In this document: positions 45,929-54,793 of the stretch, piece after piece | Numbering within the stretch: the first letter of the stretch is position 1 | Layout: the number at the start of each line of letters is the position of its first letter | Source: Clostridia bacterium | GTDB lineage: Bacteria > Bacillota > Clostridia > Christensenellales > Borkfalkiaceae | DNA length: 64,000 nucleotides | Direction of reading: 5' to 3' | NCBI GenBank assembly: GCA_017471785.1 | Contig: JAFURP010000023.1 | Location: forward strand, 43,733 to 107,732 | Translations under genes and position numbers: made by a program | Notes under the pieces: generated by a model | Told to the model about the DNA's origin: nothing | The model's database searches: none | Seen by the model: the letters and a program-made list of their open reading frames with translations, nothing else

Positions 45929-48111
45929 TAGAGGTGCAACACTCTATCCTTGATCTCTTGCGTTCTACCCTGATTCCAATACTGCGTTCCGATATAGCCG
46001 CAGGTGCGTCTTGCGACGTTCATCTTCGCTTGGTCGCGGTTTTTACAGCAAGGACATTCCCAAATCAGTTTACCCGATTCGTCCGTTTGGATAACGATCT
46101 CTCCGTCGTAGCCGCAAACTTGACAATAATCGCTCTTGGTATTCAATTCCGCGTACATAATATTCTCGTAAATAAACTTCATTACCGAAAGCACCGCGGG
46201 AATATTGTTTTGCATATTGGGAACTTCCACGTAGCTGATCGCGCCCCCCGGGGAAAGCTGTTGGAATTCACTTTCGAATTTGAGCTTGGTGAACGCGTCG
46301 ATAGGCTCGGACACGTGTACGTGATAGCTGTTGGTGATATAGTTTTTATCCGTAACGCCCTCGATCACGCCGAAACGCTTTTGCAAGCATTTGGAGAATT
46401 TATAGGTCGTGCTTTCCAAAGGCGTGCCGTACAGCGAGAAGTCGATATTCTCCTTTGCTTTCCACTCCTTGCAACGATCGTTCATCTTTTGCATAACTGC
46501 AAGTGCGAACGGCTTCGCTTCCTCGTCCGTATGCGATTTGCCCGTCATATATTTAACGCATTCGTACAAGCCCGCATAACCGAGAGAAATGGTCGAATAG
46601 CCGCCGTAAAGAAGCTTGTCGATCGTTTCGCCTTTATTCAGTCTTGCAAGAGCCCCGTACTGCCACAAAATAGGCGCTGCGTCCGAAAGCGTGCCTCTCA
46701 AACGGTTATGACGGTGCATCAACGCGCGGTAGCAAAGCTCCAGCCGCTCGTCGAAGATCTCCCAAAACTTCGCTTCGTCCTTACCCGAAGAAAGCGCTAC
46801 GTCCACGAGGTTGATAGTAACGACGCCTTGGTTAAATCTACCGTAATATTTGGGCTTACCGTTTTCGTCCACGTACGGCGTCAAGAAGCTTCTACAGCCC
46901 ATACAGGTATAGCAATGCCCCTCGCCGTTTTTATCCACTTTGTATTCGAGCATCTTCTTTTCGGAAATGTAATCGGGTACCATACGCTTAGCGGTGCACT
47001 TTGCAGCAAGCTCGGTGAGATACCAATACGGCTCGCCCTCGGCGATATTATCCGGCTCTAAAACGTAGATAAGCTTGGGGAACGCAGGCGTGATCCATAC
47101 GCCCGATTCGTTTTTAACGCCGCGAATACGCTGCTTGAGCGTTTCTTCGATAATGAGGGCAAGATCGGCTTTTTCCTGCTCGTTTCTCGCCTCGTTGAGA
47201 TACATAAACACCGTTACGAACGGCGCTTGACCGTTGGTCGTAAGCAAGGTCACCACCTGATATTGAATGGTTTGGATCCCCCTCCTGATCTCGTCGCGAA
47301 GCCGTTTTTCCGCGATCTCGACGATATGCGCTTCATCCGTAACGCCTACCTTGGAAAGCTCCTCGGCAACTTCTATACGGATCTTTTTACGGCTGATATC
47401 GACGAAAGGCGCCAAATGCGTAAGCGAAATGCTTTGACCGCCGTATTGGTTGGAAGCCACCTGCGCGATGATCTGCGTAGCGATATTGCAAGCGGTCGAA
47501 AAGCTGTGCGGCTTCTCGATCAGCGTGCCCGAAATGACCGTACCGTTCTCCAGCATATCCTCCAAATTTACGAGGTCGCAATTATGCATATGCTGCGCGA
47601 AATAATCGGCGTCGTGGAAATGGATCAAGCCTTGATCGTGCGCCGCAACGATATCGTCGGGCAAAAGGATACGACGGGTGAGGTCCTTAGACACCTCCCC
47701 TGCCATATAATCGCGTTGCACGCTGTTTACCGTCGGATTTTTATTGGAATTTTCCTGTTTTACCTCTTCGTTATTGCACTCGATGAGCGTAAGGATCTGC
47801 GCGTCCGTCGTATTCGCTTTTCTAACGAGCGCACGCGTATAACGATAGGTGATATATTTACGCGCCAACACGAACGCTTTCATATCCATAAGGCGGTTTT
47901 CGACCATATCTTGCACCTCTTCGACGTGCGGTGCGCGATCCATCTTCGCACATTCCTCCGAAACGGCGTGGGAAATGCGGAGAATATCCTCCTCCGTAAT
48001 GCGTGCCGATTCCACCACCTCTTTATTGGCCTTGCGAACAGCCCCCATGATCTTTTCCACGTCGAATACGACTTCCTGTCCGCTTCTTTTGATGATCTTC
48101 ATTTCTTTCAT
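45928..48111 (-). CDS. nrdD: Anaerobic ribonucleoside-triphosphate reductase
   Basis: Class III reductase making deoxynucleotides without oxygen. It is 727 residues from the ATG at 48111, which has AGGAGG 5 nt upstream; a longer frame has none. The N-terminal ATP-cone (IIKRSGQEVVFDVEKI) senses ATP/dATP. The C-terminal zinc site has CQVCGYDG and CPCC, and the glycyl radical loop is RRTCGYIG near residue 700. It is co-transcribed with nrdG and probably repressed by NrdR. Confidence 0.97.
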   Translation of the reverse strand: MKEMKIIKRSGQEVVFDVEKIMGAVRKANKEVVESARITEEDILRISHAVSEECAKMDRAPHVEEVQDMVENRLMDMKAFVLARKYITYRYTRALVRKANTTDAQILTLIECNNEEVKQENSNKNPTVNSVQRDYMAGEVSKDLTRRILLPDDIVAAHDQGLIHFHDADYFAQHMHNCDLVNLEDMLENGTVISGTLIEKPHSFSTACNIATQIIAQVASNQYGGQSISLTHLAPFVDISRKKIRIEVAEELSKVGVTDEAHIVEIAEKRLRDEIRRGIQTIQYQVVTLLTTNGQAPFVTVFMYLNEARNEQEKADLALIIEETLKQRIRGVKNESGVWITPAFPKLIYVLEPDNIAEGEPYWYLTELAAKCTAKRMVPDYISEKKMLEYKVDKNGEGHCYTCMGCRSFLTPYVDENGKPKYYGRFNQGVVTINLVDVALSSGKDEAKFWEIFDERLELCYRALMHRHNRLRGTLSDAAPILWQYGALARLNKGETIDKLLYGGYSTISLGYAGLYECVKYMTGKSHTDEEAKPFALAVMQKMNDRCKEWKAKENIDFSLYGTPLESTTYKFSKCLQKRFGVIEGVTDKNYITNSYHVHVSEPIDAFTKLKFESEFQQLSPGGAISYVEVPNMQNNIPAVLSVMKFIYENIMYAELNTKSDYCQVCGYDGEIVIQTDESGKLIWECPCCKNRDQAKMNVARRTCGYIGTQYWNQGRTQEIKDRVLHL

Positions 48112-48160
48112 TCCGTCCTCCTCGCGCTCCCCTTTTTTTACGCGCTTTTTTCTTTTGTTT

Positions 48161-48283
48161 ATACTATATCTTGCGTTTCTAACGCAATTTTTAACACAAT
48201 ATATTGTACTTCCCAATTGCCGTGCCTTAATATTATACCATATCTTGTGGTAAAGTCAAGCAACTGAACACAAAATGTGGTAT
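48161..48283 (-). promoter_or_regulatory. Four NrdR-like boxes with nrdD promoter(s)
   Basis: Matches to ACACWATATMTWGTGT lie at 48161-48176 (14/16), 48194-48209 (14/16), 48235-48250 (13/16) and 48268-48283 (12/16, reverse). They form two pairs with 33-bp spacing, about three helical turns. The main promoter is TTGACT (48254-48259), 16 bp, TATAAT (48232-48237), with one box between the hexamers. A second possible promoter, TTGCGT-18-TATAAA, lies over the first box. Confidence 0.72.
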
Positions 48284-48305
48284 AGAAAAAACTTATAGCT
48301 TCACG

Positions 48306-48333
48306 CCGCCAAAAAACGTTTTTTAAGCGGCGG
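48306..48333. other. Hairpin upstream of the nrdD control region
   Basis: Outer 5-bp GC stem (48306-48310 with 48329-48333) and inner AAAAAA-CG-TTTTTT. No T-run follows on either strand. The rest of the 48284-48448 gap is AT-rich with no gene I can support. Confidence 0.4.
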
Positions 48334-48448
48334 ACCCTTGATTTTTCAGTCAAAAATACGATCAAAGAAAAAAAGAAATATATAAAAATAAAATAATTTG
48401 GATTTCTTAAACGCATTTTTTCATAAAAACGAAAGATTTCCAAATACA

Positions 48449-48476
48449 AAACAAAAAGGGTCGCGCGGTGCGACCC
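48449..48476 (-). terminator. Terminator after the rho-like gene
   Basis: GGGTCGC/GCGACCC stem (48458-48464 with 48470-48476) followed on the minus strand by TTTTTGTTTT. Confidence 0.9.
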
Positions 48477-48498
48477 TCCGTTTTTGGGCGAATCCGTT

Positions 48499-49905
48499 TT
48501 ATCTAGTCCCGTTTTTCCGTAAAAACGCCTCGTAGCTTTCCGCACTTTCCAACGCGGCGATCAGGGCTTCGCCCTCCAACGAAAGGGACGCTTGCTCCTT
48601 ACTCAAAACGCGTGATTTTTTAATATCCAACGCCGGATACAAACGCTTGACGGCAAGCGATTCGCAAAGGCGTATTTCCAAATTGGAGATCGCGCACAAT
48701 TCCACCGCTATAAAATCGTCCATGGGATTGCCCGTCCCCTCGGAAAGCGCGCCCAAAACGGTGAGCGAGCCGCCGTTTTGCAAACGCCTTGCTCCACCCA
48801 AGTATTTCTTGAGATATTGCAAGGTCTTGCTTTCCAAACCGCCCGTAAGCGTTTTTCCGCCGTCGGAGAGCTCGGTATCGTTATACGCTCTCGCAAGAGC
48901 GTTGAACGAATCGACGAGCAAAAGTACGTTCCTGCCACATTCGGCGTACGATCTCGCTCTTTTCATAATAAAATCCGCCGTAAACACCTGCCGTTCGGGA
49001 TCGTCCTCGTAGGTGGAATAGATCAAATTCTCCCTCGCAACGAGGCTACGGAAGCCTCCGATCTCCTCGGGTGCTTGTCCGACGCATAAAACGAATACGT
49101 CCAGATCGGGATTTAATTTGCTCGCCGCGGCAGCCGCTTCGCGCAAAAACCGCGTTTTACCCGCTTTTGGCGGCGAGATCAGGCACGCGCGCTGTCCTTT
49201 GCATATCGGCGTTAACCAATCCAAGCATTTTGCCGTATTGGAGGTAAAACGGTCTTTATCGAAAAAGCGGATAGGCTCGGTGGCGTATACCGCGTCCTCG
49301 AACGCGCCGCGACGAATATCCGACGGCTGCTTGCCGTTGATCGTAAGAATATCGGTAGCCACGTAGACGGAGTCGCTCTTTCCTGCATAACAGGAAACGA
49401 TATCCCCCTCTTTCAGCGCATATTTCCCGATCAAGCGATCGGGCACGACCAGCCTTTCGCCGTTCTCCCTGCAATGCAACGGCAAAAGATAGAACACGCC
49501 GTTCAATACGGCGGCTTGTCCTCTATACACGGTGTTTTGATAAGGGTTTTGTTTCTCGATTTCCGCATAATCGGGCGATTCGAACACCAATTCTTGCCGC
49601 TCGGCAACGACGCTTTTCGGCGTTTGCGGCTCTATTAAATAACGGGCACGCAAATCGTCTAAGGTTTGCTTGATCTTCGGGTCGTAATAGCTGTTTTTAA
49701 CGGGCGCGCCTTGATTGCTTACGGGGATCGGCGCGAGCTTACCCGTATATATCCAAATAATATGGTCGATAAGCTCGTTCTTTTTTTTCGTCGTAGGCCA
49801 GGAAACGCCTACGTCCCTTCCGACCGCCTCCAACGTTTTTCCGCCTAAGCCGTTCAAAAACGGACGAGCTTCCTTTTCGAATTGTTCCAATTTCCGTGCG
49901 TCCAT
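48499..49905 (-). CDS. rho: Divergent transcription termination factor Rho
   Basis: 468 residues. An N-terminal SAP-like domain (about 15-55), a cold-shock-like RNA-binding domain (about 125-200) and a RecA-type motor are present: P-loop SPPKAGKT (244-251), the LLVDSFNALARAYN stretch, and TGNPMDDF. Two normally fixed elements differ. The DERPEEVTDM stretch reads VGQAPEEIGGF, and the R-loop FKGTGN reads LCAISN (403-408), so the RNA-gripping lysine is missing. It may be a weak or specialised Rho. It begins 1 nt inside the MBL hydrolase stop (TAATG). Confidence 0.85.
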   Translation of the reverse strand: MDARKLEQFEKEARPFLNGLGGKTLEAVGRDVGVSWPTTKKKNELIDHIIWIYTGKLAPIPVSNQGAPVKNSYYDPKIKQTLDDLRARYLIEPQTPKSVVAERQELVFESPDYAEIEKQNPYQNTVYRGQAAVLNGVFYLLPLHCRENGERLVVPDRLIGKYALKEGDIVSCYAGKSDSVYVATDILTINGKQPSDIRRGAFEDAVYATEPIRFFDKDRFTSNTAKCLDWLTPICKGQRACLISPPKAGKTRFLREAAAAASKLNPDLDVFVLCVGQAPEEIGGFRSLVARENLIYSTYEDDPERQVFTADFIMKRARSYAECGRNVLLLVDSFNALARAYNDTELSDGGKTLTGGLESKTLQYLKKYLGGARRLQNGGSLTVLGALSEGTGNPMDDFIAVELCAISNLEIRLCESLAVKRLYPALDIKKSRVLSKEQASLSLEGEALIAALESAESYEAFLRKNGTR

Positions 49906-50552
49906 TATTTCCTCTCTCGTTCCATAAATATAATTTCCGTTTTTTCGCTACCCGAAAGGGCGCTCGATAGATCGACCTCATGCTTGGGGCACGCGTAGGT
50001 TATTCGATCGAACAACCGTAAAAACCGTTCCGCTCCGTCGATATCGATCGTGCCGTCCGTCGGCTTGTAATGCATGGGGATCGCTGCCCTCGGTTTGATT
50101 TTATCTATATACGCTTTCGCTTCGTTCGCGTCGATCGTGTAATTTCCGCCAACGGGCAAAAGCACGACGTCTACTTGACCGATCTTCTCTAAAATATCGG
50201 GATCGCAAGGCTCGCCCAAATCCCCGAAATGACATACGGTAAGCCCGTCCGCCTGTATTTTATAAATAATATTCTTGCCGCGAAGCGTACCGCCAAGCGG
50301 ATCGTGATCGCTCTCTACGCCGCATATCTTTACGCCGAAAAGCTCGTATTCCCCCGCCGTATTTACGACGCGTTGCGCGCTTACCGCTTGGATGTGAGCG
50401 TGATCGAAATGGGCGTGGCTGACCAAAAGAATATCCGCCTTAAGCCCCCGCGGAAGCTCGTACCCTACGCCCGTATACGGGTCGGTGAGAACGGTCGCGC
50501 CGTTTGCCGTTTGCAAACGAAAGCAGGAATGTCCCAAATACTCTATTTTCAT
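49905..50552 (-). CDS. Metallo-beta-lactamase-fold hydrolase (UlaG/YtkL-like)
   Basis: 215 residues. It starts with IEYLGHSCFRL, and the metal motif is SHAHFDHAH. Later ligands lie in CHFGDLGE and AIPMHYKPTDG. The small, domain-only size is that of UlaG-like or UPF0173 hydrolases, whose substrates are mostly unknown. It is coupled to the rho-like gene by a 1-nt overlap and follows DUF1934 by 9 nt. Confidence 0.92.
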   Translation of the reverse strand: MKIEYLGHSCFRLQTANGATVLTDPYTGVGYELPRGLKADILLVSHAHFDHAHIQAVSAQRVVNTAGEYELFGVKICGVESDHDPLGGTLRGKNIIYKIQADGLTVCHFGDLGEPCDPDILEKIGQVDVVLLPVGGNYTIDANEAKAYIDKIKPRAAIPMHYKPTDGTIDIDGAERFLRLFDRITYACPKHEVDLSSALSGSEKTEIIFMERERK

Positions 50553-50561
50553 TTTTCGCTC

Positions 50562-50960
50562 CTATTTCGCACGCGCCAAAAGGCGTATTTTCATCGTTTG
50601 CGTTTCCCGCCCGAAAAGCAGGTCGTAATGCAAGGAAAGCAAAAGGGAATCGTCCGTGGTCGAATACGCCAAACGGCGGGTATTGATCTCCACCGTCCCC
50701 TCCGCGCCGCCTACGCCGATCGAGCCTTGCGTAATTGCGTTTAACCTAAGCGGCAAGCGCATAGAATAATCGCCCGTTCGCACAACGAGCGCCTCGCCGT
50801 CGGCAATCACGAGAGAAACCGCGGCGTTTTCCTCTTGATAACAAACCGCCGTTTCCGCAAAAGAAACGCGTAAGCTTCCAACGCGAGAAATCTGCGTTTC
50901 CTCACCGTCCACCGAAGTCGTTATCGATATATTACACGCCCGTTCCTTGACTTTTTTCAC
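50562..50960 (-). CDS. DUF1934-family beta-barrel protein
   Basis: 132 residues with a GTG start. The pattern of alternating beta strands ends in a GTVEINTRRLAYSTTDD segment and LLSLHYDLLFG, matching the DUF1934 (YwiB-like) lipocalin-like barrel. The role is unknown. It is the first gene of a run with the MBL hydrolase and rho. In Bacillus, ywiB lies beside argS, which is elsewhere in this window. Confidence 0.75.
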   Translation of the reverse strand: MKKVKERACNISITTSVDGEETQISRVGSLRVSFAETAVCYQEENAAVSLVIADGEALVVRTGDYSMRLPLRLNAITQGSIGVGGAEGTVEINTRRLAYSTTDDSLLLSLHYDLLFGRETQTMKIRLLARAK

Positions 50961-50994
50961 AATAATTCGCTCTCATTCGACAATATTTGCCACT

Positions 50995-51023
50995 ATTATA
51001 ACAAATATTCAATAAAAAGTAAA
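50995..51023 (-). promoter_or_regulatory. Promoter of the DUF1934-MBL-rho operon
   Basis: TTTACT (51018-51023), 17 bp, TATAAT (50995-51000). Confidence 0.72.
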
Positions 51024-51059
51024 CTATATTAACGATTATTTTCGATTATCGGTCAATAA

Positions 51060-51884
51060 TCAACCGTTGCCGCGTTTGATCGTTTCGCGGATCAAGCGTC
51101 CCTCTTTGAGCGCTTCGGATAAAGCTGCGTCGTTTTCCTCGGCGAGCGCGTCGCGATAGACGGCGAGCTGTTCGATCAACCCGTTGAGCTCGTTCACGAT
51201 ATTCTTACGGTTATGCGCGTAGAGCGGCGTCCAAACGTTTTCGTCTACGCCTGCAATGCGCGTCATATCTTGGAAGCTACCGCCCGTAAAGCCGTCGCAA
51301 CCGACGACCTGCGGACTTTTTACGTAGGCGTTGGAAACGATATGCGCCAACTGCGAGGTAAGCGCGATCTTTTTATCGTGCTCCTCCGCCGTACATTCGA
51401 CGATCTTGCCAAACCCCATCGCTTTTGCGTATTCCTTGACCTCCGCAACGTCCTTTTCGTCCGTTTGTTTGGCGCGCGTGACGATCAAATTGGCGTTTTG
51501 AAACAGGTTGGGAGAAGCGGAAACGATACCCGAGGTTTCCTTGCCCGCCATGGGATGCGTGCCTACGTAGCGGTAGTTTCTTTTTTTGGCGTACACCGTT
51601 TTTTCGGGAGCCTCCTTAACGCCGCAAATATCCATAACGAGCGCGCCGTCCTTGAAGTTTCCGTTTTCCAAATAATCGAGCGTGGCTTGCGGCGGCACCG
51701 CGATAAACACGGCGTCGTAATCGGCTAAAGCTTGCCCTTGCTTGCGGATATAACCTGCCTCCAACGCATAATTAAGGGAAGCCGCACTTCTACCGAAGCC
51801 GTCCACCTCGTAGCCGGCTTTGCTCAACGCGCCGCAAATGGAGCCGCCGATGATACCCATACCGATAACCGCTATTTTCTTCAT
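51060..51884 (-). CDS. tyrA: Prephenate dehydrogenase
   Basis: Oxidative decarboxylation of prephenate to 4-hydroxyphenylpyruvate for tyrosine. It is 274 residues with an N-terminal NAD motif GMGIIGGS and the active-site THPMAGKETSG, and the helical C-terminal dimer domain. There is no chorismate mutase or ACT domain, so feedback control by tyrosine through ACT is not expected. No other aromatic synthesis gene is adjacent. Confidence 0.95.
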   Translation of the reverse strand: MKKIAVIGMGIIGGSICGALSKAGYEVDGFGRSAASLNYALEAGYIRKQGQALADYDAVFIAVPPQATLDYLENGNFKDGALVMDICGVKEAPEKTVYAKKRNYRYVGTHPMAGKETSGIVSASPNLFQNANLIVTRAKQTDEKDVAEVKEYAKAMGFGKIVECTAEEHDKKIALTSQLAHIVSNAYVKSPQVVGCDGFTGGSFQDMTRIAGVDENVWTPLYAHNRKNIVNELNGLIEQLAVYRDALAEENDAALSEALKEGRLIRETIKRGNG

Positions 51885-51970
51885 AGTTCTTCTCCCGTAT
51901 AATTTGTTTTTACTATATTAGCATATTTTCGCGAAAATTTCAAGCGTTTGGGCGTTTTTATATAAAATAT

Positions 51971-52003
51971 AAAAAAGAAACGGGCGATCCTCACCCGATT
52001 TCT
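51971..52003 (-). terminator. Terminator after spoIIID
   Basis: Stem between 51976-51987 and 51991-52003 (one bulge) followed on the minus strand by a T-run (complement of 51971-51976). Confidence 0.75.
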
Positions 52004-52009
52004 TTAACG

Positions 52010-52264
52010 CTATTTGGTTTCCCGAAGATATTTTTCGCGCGTAGCGATACCGCCGCGGATATGCCTTTCGCTCAAATTCAGCTCAAGCACCTCACGCGTA
52101 CGCTCGTACAAATCTAAATCTATGTATTTCAAACGTTCGGAAACGTCTTTATGTACCGTTGATTTACTGATGCAAAAATGCGCGGAACACGCACGGACGG
52201 TGCAACCCGTCGCAATGATATATTCCGCGCATTTAACAGCTCTTTCTTGAATATAATCCCACAA
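52010..52264 (-). CDS. spoIIID: Mother-cell sporulation regulator SpoIIID
   Basis: 84-residue DNA-binding protein that adjusts sigma-E gene expression during spore formation. The helix-turn-helix reads ATGCTVRACSAHFCISKSTVHKDVSERL (parts: ATGCTVRACSAHF and SKSTVHKDV), followed by the conserved NLSERHIRGGIATREKY end. A TTG start is set by GGAGG 8 nt upstream. Its presence shows a genuine sporulation programme. A sigma-E-like promoter precedes it. Confidence 0.96.
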   Translation of the reverse strand: MWDYIQERAVKCAEYIIATGCTVRACSAHFCISKSTVHKDVSERLKYIDLDLYERTREVLELNLSERHIRGGIATREKYLRETK

Positions 52265-52295
52265 AATCCCGACCTCCGTTATTCGCTTACGGAAT

Positions 52296-52324
52296 ATACT
52301 ATGTCGGTTTTTCGCGGTTTATAA
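52296..52324 (-). promoter_or_regulatory. Sigma-E-like promoter of spoIIID
   Basis: TTATAAA (52318-52324), 14 bp, CATAGTAT (52296-52303). Spacing and -10 type match the site before the SPOR-like gene. In Bacillus spoIIID is transcribed by sigma-E. Confidence 0.5.
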
Positions 52325-52327
52325 CCT

Positions 52328-54793
52328 TTACTCGTCTTTTTTATAGGGCATAGGGATCACCCGTTCTATCGAGCCCTCCGCATAACGGGATATCTTCTTC
52401 GCTTTCGCACTTTGCATAGAGATAAAGATATCCTCGCTCGACAGCTCGGAAACGGCGTGCGTTTTATCCACGACGGCAAGCTTATACGGAACGGTTACGT
52501 AGCTTGCGTTGATGACCGTCGCGCCGCTCGGGAGCCCTACGATGATCGTACCTTTGAGATATCGCTTGGAGCTTTCGATTTGCGCCGCGATCACCTTTTT
52601 GAATTTACCCTCGGAGGTGGCGATCACGATCTCTCCCTCTTCGGTGATCTGCGTCATCAAAACGACCTCGTCACCCTCGCGGAGCTTGATACCGCGAACG
52701 CCCGCGGATATCCTGCCTTGCGTGGGAATATCGTCCTTCTTAGCGTTCAGGCAAATACCCTCTTTGGTTACGATTATGATCGTATCCTCCTCGCTCGTAT
52801 CCTCCTCGACGGCGACCACCTCGTCCTCGTCGTTCAATTTGACCGCTTGGAACGCGGATTTACGCTGCTCGTATTCGCTCCAATCCGTCTTTTTTATCAT
52901 ACCTTTCTTGGTGAAGAAAAGTAAATTGCCGTACGGCATACGCTCGTCCACCTCGAACAAAGCGACCACTCTTTCGTCCACTTCGGCGTCGGAAGAAAGC
53001 TCTTTCAGGCTCCAACCCGTATCCGAAAGCTTGCAATTGAGCGCGCAGTCGGAAATATCGAGCTTATGGCAATTACCGTAATTGGTGAACGCAAAAATAC
53101 GTTTATCCGTCTTGGTTGCAAGCGTTTTGAGCGCGATCAGCTGCGGTTTGAACTTACCCTCGAGCTCCTTTGCAAGCGCTTCCGTTTGCTTACCCGTCAA
53201 TACCTTGAATTTTTCGTCGGCGGTATACACGAGCATACAACGCTCGCCCGCTTTCTTTTCGGGAGGCGCGGAAACGAGTAGATCCGCTTCCTCTCGAGTA
53301 AACACGAGCTTGGATCTTCTCGGCGTAGGATACGCGTTCTTGATCTCGAGTATTTCCTCTTTTACGACCTGGAGCTGTAAATCGCCGCTCTTGGAGATCG
53401 CCGTGAGCTTTTTGATCAGCTTTTTCAACTCCTTGAGTTCTTCCTCCAGCTTATAAATTTCCAGCTTGGTCAAACGGGCAAGACGCAGATCGAGAATGGC
53501 TTGCGCCTGTATTTCGGAGATTTCAAAGCGCGCCATCAGCTTACTTCTCGCGTCCGAGGTGCTTTCCGATTTTTTGATGATAGCGATCACCTCGTCGATA
53601 TTTTGGACGGCGATTATCAAGCCCTCCAAGATATGGCAACGGCTTTGCGCCTGCTTCAAATCGAACAGCGTTCTACGCTTGACCACCTTTTGTTGGTATT
53701 TTACGTAATGGCGAATAATATCCATCAAACCGAGCTGTTGCGGTTTGCCGTCGGCGATCACGACCATATTGATACCGAAGGTGACCTCCAAATCGGTATA
53801 TTTATACAAGCATTTCAAAATGGCGTCTACGTCCGCGTCCTTCTTGATACGGATAAGCGCGCGCATACCCGTTCTATCCGATTCGTCGGCTACGTAATCG
53901 AGCCCTGCAAGCTCCTCCTTTTTCTCCTCTCTCAAATCGACGACTTTACGGAGAAGCTGCGCTTTATTTACTTGATAAGGCAATTCGGTTATGACGAGAT
54001 TGGTTTTACCGTTATCCGTCTTTTCCGCCGTGATCTTGGCGCGGAGGGTGATCTTGCCCCGACCCGTCTTATACGCTTGCAACAGCTCGTTGGCGATGAT
54101 CACGCCGCCCGTGGGAAAATCGGGGCAAGGGATATGCTCCATCATTTCCTCCATGGAAATTGCGGGGTTGTCGATATACGCCACTACGCCGTCGATAACC
54201 TCCTCCAAATTATGCGTGGGAATATTCGTCGCCAAACCGACGGCAATACCCGAAGCGCCGTTTACGAGTAAGTTCGGAAAACGCCCCGGTAATACGTCCG
54301 GTTCCTTCAAGCTATCGTCGAAATTGAGGGAAAAGCCTACGGTATCTTTATCGATATCGCGCAAAAGCTCCAACGCGAGCGGTTGCATACGCGCTTCGGT
54401 ATAACGCATAGCCGCGGCGGGATCGCCGTCCACGCTACCGAAGTTGCCGTGTCCGTCCACGAGCGTTTTACCCATATTGAAATCCTGCGCCATGCGCACC
54501 ATCGCGTCGTATACCGAGCTGTCGCCGTGGGGATGGAATTTACCCATACAATCACCGACGATTCTCGCGCTCTTTTTATGCGGTTTATCGGGCGTAAGCC
54601 CCATTTCGTGCATCGTGTATAGGATACGGCGCTGCACGGGCTTTAAGCCGTCCTCCACCCTCGGCAACGCTCTGTCCAGAATGACGAATTCCGCGTACGG
54701 AAGCATGGAGGTATGCAACACTTTTTCGAGGGGCTCTACGTATAATTGCCCCGTCGGGTCGATTTTTTCCGGTTCGTTTTTAGATCTCGCCAT
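52328..54793 (-). CDS. parC: Type IIA topoisomerase subunit A (ParC-like)
   Basis: 821 residues, the DNA-cutting subunit. The breakage-reunion domain has [27 protein letters not shown] and the catalytic tyrosine in [11 protein letters not shown]. The C-terminal beta-pinwheel (about 510-800) has repeats but no QRRGGKG-type GyrA box, which favours topoisomerase IV over gyrase; the N-terminal half is intermediate. The start overlaps the parE end by 14 nt. Whether another gyrase pair exists lies outside the window. Confidence 0.85.
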   Translation of the reverse strand: MARSKNEPEKIDPTGQLYVEPLEKVLHTSMLPYAEFVILDRALPRVEDGLKPVQRRILYTMHEMGLTPDKPHKKSARIVGDCMGKFHPHGDSSVYDAMVRMAQDFNMGKTLVDGHGNFGSVDGDPAAAMRYTEARMQPLALELLRDIDKDTVGFSLNFDDSLKEPDVLPGRFPNLLVNGASGIAVGLATNIPTHNLEEVIDGVVAYIDNPAISMEEMMEHIPCPDFPTGGVIIANELLQAYKTGRGKITLRAKITAEKTDNGKTNLVITELPYQVNKAQLLRKVVDLREEKKEELAGLDYVADESDRTGMRALIRIKKDADVDAILKCLYKYTDLEVTFGINMVVIADGKPQQLGLMDIIRHYVKYQQKVVKRRTLFDLKQAQSRCHILEGLIIAVQNIDEVIAIIKKSESTSDARSKLMARFEISEIQAQAILDLRLARLTKLEIYKLEEELKELKKLIKKLTAISKSGDLQLQVVKEEILEIKNAYPTPRRSKLVFTREEADLLVSAPPEKKAGERCMLVYTADEKFKVLTGKQTEALAKELEGKFKPQLIALKTLATKTDKRIFAFTNYGNCHKLDISDCALNCKLSDTGWSLKELSSDAEVDERVVALFEVDERMPYGNLLFFTKKGMIKKTDWSEYEQRKSAFQAVKLNDEDEVVAVEEDTSEEDTIIIVTKEGICLNAKKDDIPTQGRISAGVRGIKLREGDEVVLMTQITEEGEIVIATSEGKFKKVIAAQIESSKRYLKGTIIVGLPSGATVINASYVTVPYKLAVVDKTHAVSELSSEDIFISMQSAKAKKISRYAEGSIERVIPMPYKKDE

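Noticed and set aside
45916..48267. Long plus-strand open frames opposite nrdD
   Set aside because: No recognisable motifs and fully antisense to nrdD, whose family is certain.
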